From: Sabulitectum sp036743055
GTDB taxonomy: Bacteria; Fermentibacterota; Fermentibacteria; Fermentibacterales; JCC-6
Length of the DNA: 52,852 nucleotides
Assembly (NCBI GenBank): GCA_036743055.1
Contig: DAINQE010000013.1
Location: forward strand, 1-52,852
Reading direction: 5' to 3'
The notes below the pieces were generated by a model. It did no database searches. It saw only the letters and a program-made list of their open reading frames with translations, and had not been told where the DNA came from. Positions 8,781 through 18,314 of this stretch are shown here, piece by piece. The translations under genes were made by a program, and so were the position numbers. The stretch's first letter is position 1, and each line of letters opens with the position of its first letter.

Positions 8781-10115
8781 ATGCACAGATATGCACTTGC
8801 GAACTTGCTGGACTGGAAGGACAGGGGAAGCAGAAAACCCTTGGTTATCAGAGGAGCCAGACAGACAGGGAAGACCTGGCTTATGAAGACGTTCGGGAAA
8901 ACATGTTATGAACGCTGCGCATACATCAACTTCGACGGCAACCCCCGAATGAAGGCTCTCTTTGAGATGGACTTCGATACTGACAGACTGCTGACCGGAC
9001 TGCAGGTGGAGGCCGATTGCCGAATAGAGCCTGGAAACACACTGATCCTGTTCGATGAGATTCAGCAGGTACCTGAAGCCCTCTCTTCACTGAAGTACTT
9101 CTATGAGAACGCGCCTGAACTCAACATCGTTTCTGCTGGTTCCCTGCTGGGAGTGGCGATGCACAGTGGAGCATCCTTCCCTGTGGGAAAGGTGGAGTTC
9201 CTCGACCTTCACCCGATGTCTTTCTCAGAGTTCCTTCTCGCCACGGGCAGCGAAAGGCTTGCCGGGCTTCTGCGTGAAGGCAATTTCGAGATGACCAATA
9301 TCTTCTCCTCTGAATACAGGGATAAACTAAGAAGTTATTTTCTGGTCGGCGGAATGCCCGAGGCAGTACTGGAATTCCGACGGAATATGGATTACGGTGC
9401 AGCTCGTTCCGTACAGATGCAGCTTCTGACAGGATATGAACAGGATTTCTCTAAGCACTCGCCTGCAGAGGTAGTTCCCAGGATAAGGAGCGTCTGGAAC
9501 AGTCTCCCCTCCCAGCTTGCCAGGGAGAACAGAAAGTTCGTCTGGGGACTTGTCAGGAACGGAGCCCGGGCAAGGGAGTACGAGTCAGCAATTCAATGGC
9601 TGCTTGACTGTGGTGTGGTAACAAGGGTAAACAGGGTTACCAGACCAGGAATTCCATTAGCGGGTTACAGGGACCTTTCCGCGTTCAAGCTGTTCGCTCT
9701 TGATGTAGGCCTTTTATCCGCCATGGGGAGGATTCAGCCCTCGGTCATTCTGGAGGGGAACCGGGTATTCATGGAGTTCAAGGGAGCCCTTACTGAGCAG
9801 TTCGTTCTTCAGCAGCTTCTTTCATTGGGTATTGAGCCTTCCTACTGGAGTGCTGCGAAGGGGAATGCTGAGATCGATTTCCTTCTCCAGATGCCTTCAG
9901 GGATCATTCCCCTCGAGGTGAAAGCGGCGGAGAACCTGCAGGCAAAAAGCCTCAGGGTATATTCACAGAAGTATTCTCCTGAAAGAAGCATTCGTTGCTC
10001 TCTGTCGAACTTCAGGGATGAAGGATGGCTCATTAACCTTCCGTTATACTGCATCGAATGCATTGGGAAGATAAGCACTCGTCAGGAGGCCGCCCCAATC
10101 AGGGAAAACGGTTGA
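8781..10115 (+). CDS. AAA ATPase with DUF4143 nuclease-like C-terminus
   Basis: 444 residues. The N-terminal AAA_14-type ATPase has Walker A RGARQTGKTW (about 25-34), Walker B LILFDEIQQVPEAL, and sensor-1 VSAGSLLG. The C-terminal DUF4143 region has the PD-(D/E)xK-like pattern EIDFLL ... IIPLEVKA, suggestive of a nuclease fold. Such proteins are common, often horizontally moved, and of uncertain role; addiction or defence functions have been suggested. The gene and its flanks look visibly AT-richer and use different codons (AGA, TTA, AAA) from their neighbours, consistent with transfer. AAGGAGG precedes the ATG. It stands alone behind a palindromic operator. Confidence 0.85.
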   Translation: MHRYALANLLDWKDRGSRKPLVIRGARQTGKTWLMKTFGKTCYERCAYINFDGNPRMKALFEMDFDTDRLLTGLQVEADCRIEPGNTLILFDEIQQVPEALSSLKYFYENAPELNIVSAGSLLGVAMHSGASFPVGKVEFLDLHPMSFSEFLLATGSERLAGLLREGNFEMTNIFSSEYRDKLRSYFLVGGMPEAVLEFRRNMDYGAARSVQMQLLTGYEQDFSKHSPAEVVPRIRSVWNSLPSQLARENRKFVWGLVRNGARAREYESAIQWLLDCGVVTRVNRVTRPGIPLAGYRDLSAFKLFALDVGLLSAMGRIQPSVILEGNRVFMEFKGALTEQFVLQQLLSLGIEPSYWSAAKGNAEIDFLLQMPSGIIPLEVKAAENLQAKSLRVYSQKYSPERSIRCSLSNFRDEGWLINLPLYCIECIGKISTRQEAAPIRENG

Positions 10116-10364
10116 GGTCTGGACCGAAAACACGAAAGCTGCATGACTATCGCAAGCTCTGCTGTCTCTTCCACAGCTCCATGAAAGATGTACTTGAAGC
10201 TTACAGATTCCATGTTAGTTTTCGGCATGATATGCAGAAAAGAACACATGTCATTGCAGTACCTCTGAAAGTCCTTGCCTGCCCTGAAGCCTTTTTCGAG
10301 TTCTTATCTTAGCTATGCTCAGTTTATCGGGATGGACAAGTTCACGGAACTCCTCCGAGTTAAG
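10116..10364. other. Gene-free stretch after the AAA ATPase
   Basis: 249 bp of mixed composition between the tail-to-tail ATPase and flavodoxin genes. I see no RNA gene, no strong hairpin and no credible ORF. It may be the residue of an insertion, since the low-GC character of the ATPase region continues into it. Confidence 0.4.
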
Positions 10365-10907
10365 TCACTCCTTCACCTGTTCGATGAAACCCTCGAATTT
10401 CTCGAGTATCTCTCCCTTGAAGTTGTCATCGGAAAGACTGGTGTTCATGAAGGCTTCCGAATCTTCCTGCTTCTCAGGCGGTATCACCAGCCCTATGGGG
10501 AAGGCTTCGCAATGGAGCGACCTTCCACGGGCGACCTTCCCGATGTGCAGGAAAGCGCTTTCATAACCGAACTTGTCGTTCCTCTTCTCATAGGTGCTTC
10601 CGCAGCAGGTCGCCATGAACAGCTCTCCGATGCGTTTCGAGTGCCTGCGCACGAACTTCTGCGCTGGAAGGGCGAACTTTCCCAGGTACAGAGGCGCTAT
10701 CACCACTACCTTTTCGTATTCTCCCGGGTCGTGCTTCGGTTTCCTGATCCCGGGACCGATCCCCAGCCAGGTTCCAAGCAGCATCAGTGGCTGCAGATCA
10801 AATATGGGCCTGATCTCCTCCACATCGGCTTCCAGCTCCGCCGCGGCCCTCTCGGCAAGATAGCGATTGCTTCCGGTTCGTGAATAGTGTGCAACGAGAA
10901 CTTTCAT
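10365..10907 (-). CDS. Flavodoxin-fold protein
   Basis: 180 residues. MKVLVAHYSRTGSNRYLAE at the N-terminus is the FMN phosphate-binding loop of flavodoxins (here SRTGSN in place of TxTGNT), followed by IRPIFDLQPL and a VVVIAPLYLGKFALP strand-loop that would contact the flavin ring. Probably an NAD(P)H or ferredoxin-linked redox protein; the substrate is unknown. The frame is open 26 codons upstream, but GGGGAG sits 8 nt before the ATG at 10907 and the domain starts there. It lies 105 bp downstream of the double-cubane protein gene, on the same strand, so the two may share an electron path. Confidence 0.8.
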   Translation of the reverse strand: MKVLVAHYSRTGSNRYLAERAAAELEADVEEIRPIFDLQPLMLLGTWLGIGPGIRKPKHDPGEYEKVVVIAPLYLGKFALPAQKFVRRHSKRIGELFMATCCGSTYEKRNDKFGYESAFLHIGKVARGRSLHCEAFPIGLVIPPEKQEDSEAFMNTSLSDDNFKGEILEKFEGFIEQVKE

Positions 10908-11012
10908 GTTTGCTCCCCTTCCGTTCACAGGGGAATATGTCGAAGGAGGAGGCATGGCGGCCCCCTCCATGATTCCCGGCGGCAATAACGGCCGACGCTT
11001 CTGGATCCGTGG

Positions 11013-12308
11013 CTACTTCTCTCTACTGGTGTTCTCGACTATTCCCCTGAAGGACTCGAGGCGGAGCTTGATCTGCTCTGTGTCCTCCTGGGAATAGTCG
11101 GTTACGATCTTGATGCCGGGGATGCCCTTTTCCTCAAGCTTCGCGGCCAACTTCCCGGCTTCCACATTGAATCCGTGGCAGTACTGCAGCACATTGTGCA
11201 CCACCCCCTGCACCCGGTACTCCTCTATGATTCCGTCGATGTTGTCGAATCTCTCGGTGTTGGGGGAGAAGCAGGCGCAGTCGATTTCGAAGTACCTGTC
11301 GGCAATGGCCTCGATCATCTCATCAACCGTCTCCAGGTCCTCTGGAACATTGTTCCTGGCGTACCTTATCCCTGTGCAGGATTCGTCCATTACCACCCTG
11401 AGACCGCTCATCTCCGCTGCGGCGTGGACCTTTGCGAAGCCCATGGGAGAAGGGGTTCCGGCCATTAACACCCTGACTCCGGGGGTTTCGTAGGCGCTGA
11501 TGTTCTGCTCCTCCCGTTTCTCCAGCTCTTCTATGAGAATCTCGCCTGCGCTGATGAAGGCGTCTGTGTCCATGTTCAGGGCAACCTGGCTGATCAGGAG
11601 GCAGTCCAGACCGCTGATGGGCGGGTTCTCGTTCTTCCTGAACCTGTTTATCCTGTTCAGGATATCCCTTTTCCTGTTCTGCCTGATGATGGCTTCCCTG
11701 AGGTTCCTCTCGGTCACCTGGATACCGGAGAGCTTCTCCATCCTTTCCCTGAAGCCCTTTACCTCTGAGAGCCACAGGTCCCTGTCGACCCGGTTCTTCT
11801 TCTGGGGCACCTCCAGGGAGGTGATGTCGAAGAGATCCCAGGTCTTCTTCTTCGCATCGCATGTTGTCTCTCCAAGGACCATGTCCTTCAGTGTCTTGTA
11901 GGGGCAGGTGCCGCTGATAGCCATGCCGAAGGTGGACCTTACCAGGGGACATATGTCCCTGGGAAGCACCTTGTCCGCATAGTCAAGGGTGAATCCGCTG
12001 CCACCGCAGAGAGGGATGTTCAGGACACCTGCCGCCATCGTTATTTCATCGGGTACATAGATACAGAAAGAGCCTATGGATTTTCCGCCGGCTGCGCGGT
12101 AGTCGATTATCTCCTTCACCCGCTGGCCGTGGCTGTTATGAAGGGCCGTATCGAAGAGTTTCATGGCCTTCGGACGGTTCTTCTGCCAGAGGAAGTTCCT
12201 CCAGTGAAGCTTGTGCCCGTTCTCAAGGAATCTGTCATGAAGCTCCACGTTCATGCCCAGATCGGTCCACATGTGGTGGAGTTCCTTCGAGTCGAGTCTC
12301 TTTCCCAT
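11013..12308 (-). CDS. 2-hydroxyacyl-CoA dehydratase / double-cubane cluster family protein
   Basis: 431 residues of the HgdB/BcrC/FldBC family that hold iron-sulfur clusters and perform low-potential two-electron chemistry. Conserved cysteines appear in SFCIYVPDEI, DICPLVRSTFG, DESCTGIRYARNN, CACFSPNTERF and LQYCHGFNVE. The pattern fits single-subunit double-cubane [8Fe-9S] proteins better than a two-subunit dehydratase, because no partner subunit is next to it. The ATP-driven activator normally needed for electron injection is also absent from the window. GGAGGGG precedes the ATG. The flavodoxin-like gene follows. The natural substrate of the double-cubane group is not established. Confidence 0.85.
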   Translation of the reverse strand: MGKRLDSKELHHMWTDLGMNVELHDRFLENGHKLHWRNFLWQKNRPKAMKLFDTALHNSHGQRVKEIIDYRAAGGKSIGSFCIYVPDEITMAAGVLNIPLCGGSGFTLDYADKVLPRDICPLVRSTFGMAISGTCPYKTLKDMVLGETTCDAKKKTWDLFDITSLEVPQKKNRVDRDLWLSEVKGFRERMEKLSGIQVTERNLREAIIRQNRKRDILNRINRFRKNENPPISGLDCLLISQVALNMDTDAFISAGEILIEELEKREEQNISAYETPGVRVLMAGTPSPMGFAKVHAAAEMSGLRVVMDESCTGIRYARNNVPEDLETVDEMIEAIADRYFEIDCACFSPNTERFDNIDGIIEEYRVQGVVHNVLQYCHGFNVEAGKLAAKLEEKGIPGIKIVTDYSQEDTEQIKLRLESFRGIVENTSREK

Positions 12309-12484
12309 TATTCCCCTCCAGCCGAATGGCTGCCGGGGAACAGACCGGATCAGCCGCCTTCGGCCAAACGAGCCCCTCCGGGGCTCACCGCTGCGGTTCA
12401 GTTGCGTCTTGCAAATGCCAGTGACGGCATCGTAGCTCCTTTCGGTCTGAGCGGGGAGTATAGGATCGTTTCAAGAAAAAAGAA

Positions 12485-12504
12485 AGACCCCCGGATGGTG
12501 GTCT
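12485..12504 (-). terminator. Rho-independent terminator after cyclase-TPR gene
   Basis: Read on the minus strand, an AGACC/GGTCT stem (extended by GG/CC pairs inside) lies directly after the stop codon and is followed by a T-rich run (complement of the A-rich 12473-12484). Confidence 0.6.
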
Positions 12505-12505
12505 C

Positions 12506-15283
12506 TCAGCTCCCTGCGGAAATGCTGAGGCCCTTCAGGCAGGCTTCTGTCATATTCTGGGCCTCTTCCAGGTCACGGAGCGCTGAGACCTTGACTGGAA
12601 GGGTCTTCATCCGCTTAACGGTCCTTCCGGGAGCGGACCGGTTGGCGGCAATGAAACCCGCCAGTTCCCGCGCATCTTCCTCCTGCCCGGCTTCCAGGAG
12701 GACCATCACGGAACCGCCCATGATCTCCAGTGAAAGAGGGGTCCACCCCCTGCCGGATACGGAATGCAGTGCCAGGAGGAAATTTGCCCTGGCTCCCTCC
12801 AGGCTACCCCTCCTCAGATCGATCTCACCCATGACCCTGTGGCTCTCCGCAAGCCCCCAGCGGTTCCCCAGGCGGGTGTAGGTCTCGATGTTCTCCCGGC
12901 AGAGTTCCTCCCCCTTCCGGTATTCCCCGGCTTTCAGATGAAGTGTGCAGAACACCCCCTTGACTATCGCGGCATTGAAGTCGTCACCTATCTTCAGCTC
13001 CTCTTCCAGTGCCATTTCCAGCATTTCCCGGGCTTCATCCAGACGGTTGAGTTCGATGGCCACTATGGCAAGGTTCGTGAGTGTGGACGAGGCTCCCCTG
13101 GTGTTCCCGGATCTCTTCTCCGTTTCCAGGGACTCCCGGTAGTACCGCTGGGCAGCAGCGAAGTCCCCCTCCTCGAATGCCAGGTTCCCCAGGTTGTTAA
13201 GAACGGCGGCTACTCCCGCATCATCCCCCAGCCCTTTCCTGATGTTCAGGCTCTCGCAGTAGGCGTCTGCCGCATCCTTGTACATTCCCGCTATGTAATG
13301 AACATTGCCCAGCATGTTCAGGGAATCCCCCAGCCCCCCGGGGGAGTCGGCCTCCCTGTAGAGCTCCACCGCTTTTTTCAATTGCCTTATGCTTTCGTCC
13401 CTGGTGGAGCAGAATGAACAGAACCAGCCCAGGGCGGAGTGCATCGCCCCCCTGAACTCCGATGAGTCTCCCGGGTATGCTTCCAGACTTTCCCTGAAGA
13501 GTTTCTCCCCTGCGGTGTACATGCCCAGCAGACCCAGAAGTGCCCTGAGGGCTCCGGCTGTCTCAGTGGACACCGGATAACTTCCAGCGGCCACTGACCG
13601 TTCCCAGGCGGCGATGATCTCCCGCTTGCATGGAGTAAGACGCTTCAGGGCCTGGATGCAATCTCCCCTCTGCAGGGCCTCCGAATCATTCAGAAGAAGT
13701 CCAAGGAACCTCTCTGCATGGGATCGTACAAGGGAAGCCTTCTCTTCCTGGGAAAGGACCTCGGCGGTCTTCTCCCAGGCGAAATCCCGTACCAGCGGAT
13801 GAAGCCTGAAAAGGCCGTCCTCCCTCTTCTCGAGGAGGGACTTGCCCAAAAGAATGGAAAGGTCGGTGCGGCTTGTGGAGCTCACTTCCAATGCATCGGC
13901 AAGGCTGAAGGCGGAATCGAACACCGAAAGGGAGGCAAGGACCCTCCTCTCCCCGGGAATCAGGTGGTTCCAGGAGAACCTGAAAACCTCCCTGAGGCTC
14001 CTGTGCCTTTCGGGAAGGTCGCTCAGTTCCGCGGATACCGCGAGGGGATTGTCAAGTTCCCGGAGAATGTCATCGTATGAGAGCATCCCGGTCCAGGAGG
14101 CCACCAGCACAATGGCCAGAGGATTACCCCCCAGAAGGGAGCATATGGCCTTTACTGCCTCATCATTCGGGGAAGCCTCCGTGGTTGATGCCTGGGCCCT
14201 TCCTGCCGTTTCCCTGAAGAGTATCTCTCCATCGGAGGTCCCTGAACCCGCCGAAGAGGTCATGCCTCCGACCTGGAACACATGCTCGCAGCTGAGTCCG
14301 AGCCGGATCCTGCTGGTGGCAAGCATCTTGAGGCCTGGAAGTGAAGACAGGAAGGAAGCCAGCTCGCCGGCATGCCCTGCCAGGGAATCGCATCCGTCGA
14401 GTATCAGAAGGATCCTTTTCCCTGTGAGTCGCTTCTCGAGTACCGATCTGTCGAAACCGTCGCTCTGCGGGTCCAGCCCCAGGGCTCTGCCAATCTCCCA
14501 GAGGGCTCCCTCTTCGGTGTCCACCTTCTCCATGTCAGCGTGAAAGACGCCGTCGGGGAAGGAGAAGGCCTCCATGGCTCCCGCCTGGAGCGCCAGCCTT
14601 GTCTTGCCCGTTCCTCCATGGCCGTGCAGGGAGAGGAATCGTACATCATCCCTCTCAAGGAGGCGGAATATCCTGAGAAGTTCCCCTTTCCTGCCCACGA
14701 AAGGGGTTAGAGGCCTCTTGAGGTTGTTGGGAACGCTGCCCAGGGTTTTCGGAGAGATGGAGGAGGATCGTGGAAGACCTGGGGCTTCCACGAGAAAAAG
14801 CCTTCTTGGTTTACTCAGGTCAGTAAGTCTGTGCATGCCCAGGTCCCTGAAAGAAACAGCTGGAAGCTCCTGCTCCATCGCCTCCAGAAAATCCCCCGTC
14901 ACCAGTATCTGTCCGCCCGACCCGGAAGCCATGACCCGCTGAGCAAGGTTCACCGCGGGTCCGAAAAAGTCCCCTCGGCGCTCAACGGCAATACCGGTGT
15001 GTATGCCTGCTCTTGCGAGTATGCAATTCTTCGAACCCTCTCCGGCTATCCCTGCCAGATCACGAATCAGTTCCACTGCGCAGGCCAGGGCTGATGAGGC
15101 CATGGAGAAGTGGATGAAGAACCCGTCGCCGGTGTGTTTTACCACTGTCCCGCCATGGCGGTCAACAAGCTTCATGGTGAGGGAATCGTGCCTCTCCAGA
15201 AGTTCCGACATCTCCTCCCTGCAGGTATCCCAGAGGCCCGTGGAATTCTCTATATCGGTGAAAAGGAATGTGTCGCAGCCCAT
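12506..15283 (-). CDS. Class III adenylate cyclase domain fused to NB-ARC/AAA ATPase and TPR repeats
   Basis: 925 residues. The N-terminal cyclase domain has the metal aspartates in FTDIENSTGLWD and KHTGDGFF, and the transition-state Asn/Arg in GPAVNLAQRV, so it should be active as a homodimer. It is followed by a P-loop (HGHGGTGKTRLAL), RILLILDGCDSL as Walker B, a winged-helix-like region and a TPR array (ADAYCESLNIRKGLGD and similar units). The architecture is that of signal-integrating STAND proteins. The ATG at 15283 is chosen because it sits 2 bp after the stop of the membrane-protein gene (re-initiation) and begins exactly at the domain; the open frame runs 36 codons further. Terminator just after the stop. 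Confidence 0.87.
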   Translation of the reverse strand: MGCDTFLFTDIENSTGLWDTCREEMSELLERHDSLTMKLVDRHGGTVVKHTGDGFFIHFSMASSALACAVELIRDLAGIAGEGSKNCILARAGIHTGIAVERRGDFFGPAVNLAQRVMASGSGGQILVTGDFLEAMEQELPAVSFRDLGMHRLTDLSKPRRLFLVEAPGLPRSSSISPKTLGSVPNNLKRPLTPFVGRKGELLRIFRLLERDDVRFLSLHGHGGTGKTRLALQAGAMEAFSFPDGVFHADMEKVDTEEGALWEIGRALGLDPQSDGFDRSVLEKRLTGKRILLILDGCDSLAGHAGELASFLSSLPGLKMLATSRIRLGLSCEHVFQVGGMTSSAGSGTSDGEILFRETAGRAQASTTEASPNDEAVKAICSLLGGNPLAIVLVASWTGMLSYDDILRELDNPLAVSAELSDLPERHRSLREVFRFSWNHLIPGERRVLASLSVFDSAFSLADALEVSSTSRTDLSILLGKSLLEKREDGLFRLHPLVRDFAWEKTAEVLSQEEKASLVRSHAERFLGLLLNDSEALQRGDCIQALKRLTPCKREIIAAWERSVAAGSYPVSTETAGALRALLGLLGMYTAGEKLFRESLEAYPGDSSEFRGAMHSALGWFCSFCSTRDESIRQLKKAVELYREADSPGGLGDSLNMLGNVHYIAGMYKDAADAYCESLNIRKGLGDDAGVAAVLNNLGNLAFEEGDFAAAQRYYRESLETEKRSGNTRGASSTLTNLAIVAIELNRLDEAREMLEMALEEELKIGDDFNAAIVKGVFCTLHLKAGEYRKGEELCRENIETYTRLGNRWGLAESHRVMGEIDLRRGSLEGARANFLLALHSVSGRGWTPLSLEIMGGSVMVLLEAGQEEDARELAGFIAANRSAPGRTVKRMKTLPVKVSALRDLEEAQNMTEACLKGLSISAGS

Positions 15284-15285
15284 GG

Positions 15286-15594
15286 CTAGGGCGGATCTCC
15301 ATGTGTTTCGGCGGCGTTGTTCCTGAAGGAACCAAGCCTGCGGCTGGAGTTCCTTATGAACAGAGGGAGGAATACCCCCCATGGGATCCACAGAAGGAAG
15401 TTGAAGGGTCTGGGAATAATGAGGAACAGTAGTATGAAAGCGGCTGAGACGGCCCAGAAAAGGATTGATGCCCTTCTTATGAACCTGCGTTCGCCGGGGC
15501 TTCCAGCGCTTCGCAGCGCGGCAGCGGTTCCGATGAGTCCGCCGGCCACACCCAGAACACCTCCAACGATCCCCCCTATCAGCCCAGGATGCAT
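15286..15594 (-). CDS. Small membrane protein
   Basis: 102 residues with a glycine-rich hydrophobic N-terminus (GLIGGIVGGVLGVAGGLIG, about 4-24) and two further membrane segments (about 43-60 and 66-80). GGGAGG lies 6 nt before the ATG. It is coupled to the cyclase-ATPase gene, whose ATG starts 2 bp after this stop codon; I infer it may anchor or tune that protein. No family recognised. Confidence 0.65.
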   Translation of the reverse strand: MHPGLIGGIVGGVLGVAGGLIGTAAALRSAGSPGERRFIRRASILFWAVSAAFILLFLIIPRPFNFLLWIPWGVFLPLFIRNSSRRLGSFRNNAAETHGDPP

Positions 15595-15661
15595 ATCAGC
15601 CTCCCTGCGGTTAAGCCCTTCATTTTAGAATAGGCCCGGTCTCTTTCGGCTTCAAGGGATT

Positions 15662-17809
15662 TTACCCGTCATTGTCCAGCACTTCCCTTGCCCTCTCAGC
15701 CAGGTCCGACAGCCTGTAGGGTTTCCTGAGGAACCCTGAAGCTTCCTTCATCAGCTCCTCGAGATTAACGTCGAACTCCGAATGGCCGCTTGCTATGAGG
15801 ACCTTCAGGGCAGGGCGTTTCTTCCTTATCTCCTCAAGGCATCTGAAGCCGCCCATCCCGGGCATGTTCAGGTCGAGGATGACCAGGTCCACCTCTTCCA
15901 GTTCTATCCGTTCCAGGGCTTCCTCGCCGGTTGAGGCGGTGAGTACATGGTAGCCGATGTGGGTGAGGTACTCCCGGGACTGGGAGGTAATATCAGGCTC
16001 ATCATCCACCACCAGGACGGTCTCTCCTTTTCCCGATGGTGTGGAACCCATACCCGCGGGAGCCTCCAGTCTTACCTCAGCTCCCTCGGCAACCGGAAGC
16101 AGTATGGTAAACACGGTGCCCGACCCCTCCGCGCTTTCGCAGCGGATGCACCCGCCGAGGCTTCGCACGATACCGTAGACCGATGCCAGCCCCAGACCGG
16201 TCCCCTTCCCAGGCTCCTTGGTTGTGTAGAATGGGTCGTACATGCTCTTCCTGACCTCGGGGGGAATGCCGCTTCCGGTGTCGGAGACCATAAGGACAGC
16301 GTACCTGCCTGTGAGGATGGTTCCAGTTTCACCACATTCAGTTTCGGAAATTTCAACACCCCAGGTCCTCACTTCGAGTTCACCCCCCTCGGGCATTGCG
16401 TCCACTGCGTTCCCAGCAAGGTTGAAGATCACCTGCTCTATATGAACAGGATCAGCAAGCACAGGAGGAAGGTCTCTCTCCAGATCGGTGGTTATCCTGA
16501 TCATCTTCGGTATGGTCTGCCCAAGGACCTCCACCGCATTGGATACTTCCCTGTTCAAATCCACGGGAACCTTCCTGAACTCCATGTGCCTGCCGAAGGC
16601 CATCAGCTGACCAATGAGGGTGGATGCCCTCCTGCCGGCTCCGGCGATGTGCTCGAGGCTCCTTCTCTCCTCGGGGGGAAACCCATTCTTCTCAAGGAGC
16701 AGCTGTGCGTAACCCACTATGACCTGCAGTATGTTGTTGAAGTCGTGGGCAATTCCCCCGGCAAGGTTCCCCAGAGCCTCCATCTTCTCGGCGTGCTGCA
16801 GCCTGGCCGTCTGCTCCAGAAGCTCTCTCTGCGCATTCTCGAGTGTCTTGACTTTCTGGTTGAGCCTCTGCCTCAGGTAAATCGTGATGATGGCCAGGGA
16901 CAGCAGCAGCACTGCCAGGAAAAGCCCCACAGGACGGAGTTTCCTCATCAGGGCGGCACTTATCTCACCCCGGGGGGTCATGGTTATCCATGTTCCGTAC
17001 AGCTCCTCGAGACGACTTCTGGATATATCGGCCATCGCCTTCTGAATCGAGCTGTAAAGCAGGGGATACTCCCTGCTGACCCCGATGCTCCAGTCAAAGT
17101 AGTAATCGGTTACTCCGGCCACCCTGAGGTTGGAGAGGCCCTCGGTACCGGCGTAGTAAGATGCCACCGCCAGGTTCTCCACCAGTACGTCCGCCTCCCC
17201 GAAGGCTACTGACCTCAGCGCCTGCTGTACGTTCCACATGGGTATGAGATCAAGATCCAGGCCGGTGTTCCTGAGGTACTCCTCGGTAGCGTATCCTGAA
17301 ACCACAGCCACCCTGAGGCCCTCCAGATCCTGCAGAGCAAGGTCTTCCGCAATGGACGATGTGGCTATCATCACCACCGGAACGCTGGCATAGGGTACGG
17401 TGAAGTAGGAGTACTCCTCCCTCTCGTCGGTTCGGACTATGGTGGGAGCAACTGCGCAGTCACCGTCGGCGAGGGCCTGGAGATGCCTGTTCCAGTCCTG
17501 GCAGGGTATCCTTATGAACTCTATTCCCAGCCTTCTCTCCACCTCGGAGGCCACATCGGCTCCCAGACCGGTGAAGGAGCCGTCCTCTGCGGCGAACTCT
17601 ATCGGCGGGAAGTCAGTGTTGTAGAAAAGGGTAAGCCTGTCGGGATTCTCGTTCAGCCATGCCCTTTCCTCCGGGGTAAGGACCGTTAGCTCGAAGGGAT
17701 CGGTTCCTCCGGGAAAATGGAACAGCACCGCCAGGGAAACGGCCAGTAGAACAACACCCGCCAGAGCTGCGGGTCTCCAGGAGATATGCAGAACTTCCGA
17801 CAGACTCAA
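15662..17809 (-). CDS. Hybrid histidine kinase with periplasmic SBP_bac_3 sensor
   Basis: 715 residues. A signal anchor (about 13-31) leads to a periplasmic solute-binding domain of the amino-acid/opine type (about 40-280), then a transmembrane helix (about 293-312), a short coiled coil, the dimerisation/phosphorylation box GGIAHDFNNILQ (H355), the ATPase domain (N box FNLAGNAVDAM; DTGSGIP; GKGTGLGL) and a C-terminal receiver whose acceptor is D646 in VILDLNMPGMGG. This is the BvgS/EvgS-like design, but with only one binding lobe pair and no HPt domain. No output regulator is encoded nearby. It lies 19 bp after the pilin gene on the same strand, so it may respond together with surface structures. 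Confidence 0.9.
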   Translation of the reverse strand: MSLSEVLHISWRPAALAGVVLLAVSLAVLFHFPGGTDPFELTVLTPEERAWLNENPDRLTLFYNTDFPPIEFAAEDGSFTGLGADVASEVERRLGIEFIRIPCQDWNRHLQALADGDCAVAPTIVRTDEREEYSYFTVPYASVPVVMIATSSIAEDLALQDLEGLRVAVVSGYATEEYLRNTGLDLDLIPMWNVQQALRSVAFGEADVLVENLAVASYYAGTEGLSNLRVAGVTDYYFDWSIGVSREYPLLYSSIQKAMADISRSRLEELYGTWITMTPRGEISAALMRKLRPVGLFLAVLLLSLAIITIYLRQRLNQKVKTLENAQRELLEQTARLQHAEKMEALGNLAGGIAHDFNNILQVIVGYAQLLLEKNGFPPEERRSLEHIAGAGRRASTLIGQLMAFGRHMEFRKVPVDLNREVSNAVEVLGQTIPKMIRITTDLERDLPPVLADPVHIEQVIFNLAGNAVDAMPEGGELEVRTWGVEISETECGETGTILTGRYAVLMVSDTGSGIPPEVRKSMYDPFYTTKEPGKGTGLGLASVYGIVRSLGGCIRCESAEGSGTVFTILLPVAEGAEVRLEAPAGMGSTPSGKGETVLVVDDEPDITSQSREYLTHIGYHVLTASTGEEALERIELEEVDLVILDLNMPGMGGFRCLEEIRKKRPALKVLIASGHSEFDVNLEELMKEASGFLRKPYRLSDLAERAREVLDNDG

Positions 17810-17828
17810 TTCAGCCCATCCTGCTCTT

Positions 17829-18314
17829 TCAGTAAGGCACCAGCACGGCTGCTACCCTTTTCCTTCCCCAGAGGGCTTTTGCAGGAATCATGTAGTCGGG
17901 AGCGACCTCCATGATCATGTTCAGAATGCTCTGGTCCTTCGTCCAGACACTTACCGAGACCCACATCCCCACCGATCTTGCGTAGCTACCCATTTCAACG
18001 GGATACATTGCGTTGTCCAGTGAATACATCACATCGAGCTCGGGGGCCCTTGAGAAGCTGAAGTCCTCCGGGAGGTATGGAGCGAGATCAGGAGGGACCT
18101 CTCCCCACCAGCCGTCCTGGGGATAGTGTCCGTTGTCCGCAAGATACAGCTGAGCCGCATGAACTATCACCCTGGTGTCAGCAACTATTGCCGCGGCGTT
18201 GGCTTTCAGTGTTATATCCCTGTATCTGGGAATGGCTACAGCCGCAAGGATCCCGAGGATCACCACGACCACCATCAGCTCTATCAGTGTGAATGCCCTT
18301 CTTGCGCGGTTCAT
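17829..18314 (-). CDS. Type IV pilin-like / pseudopilin
   Basis: 161 residues. A short basic leader followed by RAFTLIELMVVVVILGILAA is the prepilin cleavage and N-methylation signal and the assembly helix. The remainder (NGHYPQDGWWGEVPPDLAPYLPE) resembles major-pseudopilin globular heads of type II secretion or type IV pilus systems. The leader lacks the usual glycine at -1 (Ala or Arg there), which should be checked. It overlaps the upstream membrane-protein gene by 4 bp. No pilus motor genes are in the window. Confidence 0.85.
   Translation of the reverse strand: MNRARRAFTLIELMVVVVILGILAAVAIPRYRDITLKANAAAIVADTRVIVHAAQLYLADNGHYPQDGWWGEVPPDLAPYLPEDFSFSRAPELDVMYSLDNAMYPVEMGSYARSVGMWVSVSVWTKDQSILNMIMEVAPDYMIPAKALWGRKRVAAVLVPY

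Noticed and set aside
10058..10312. 84-codon ORF after the AAA ATPase
   Set aside because: Begins inside the ATPase gene, lacks a ribosome site and has no recognisable feature.
15947..17212. 421-codon plus-strand ORF
   Set aside because: Antisense to the hybrid kinase, no plausible protein signature.
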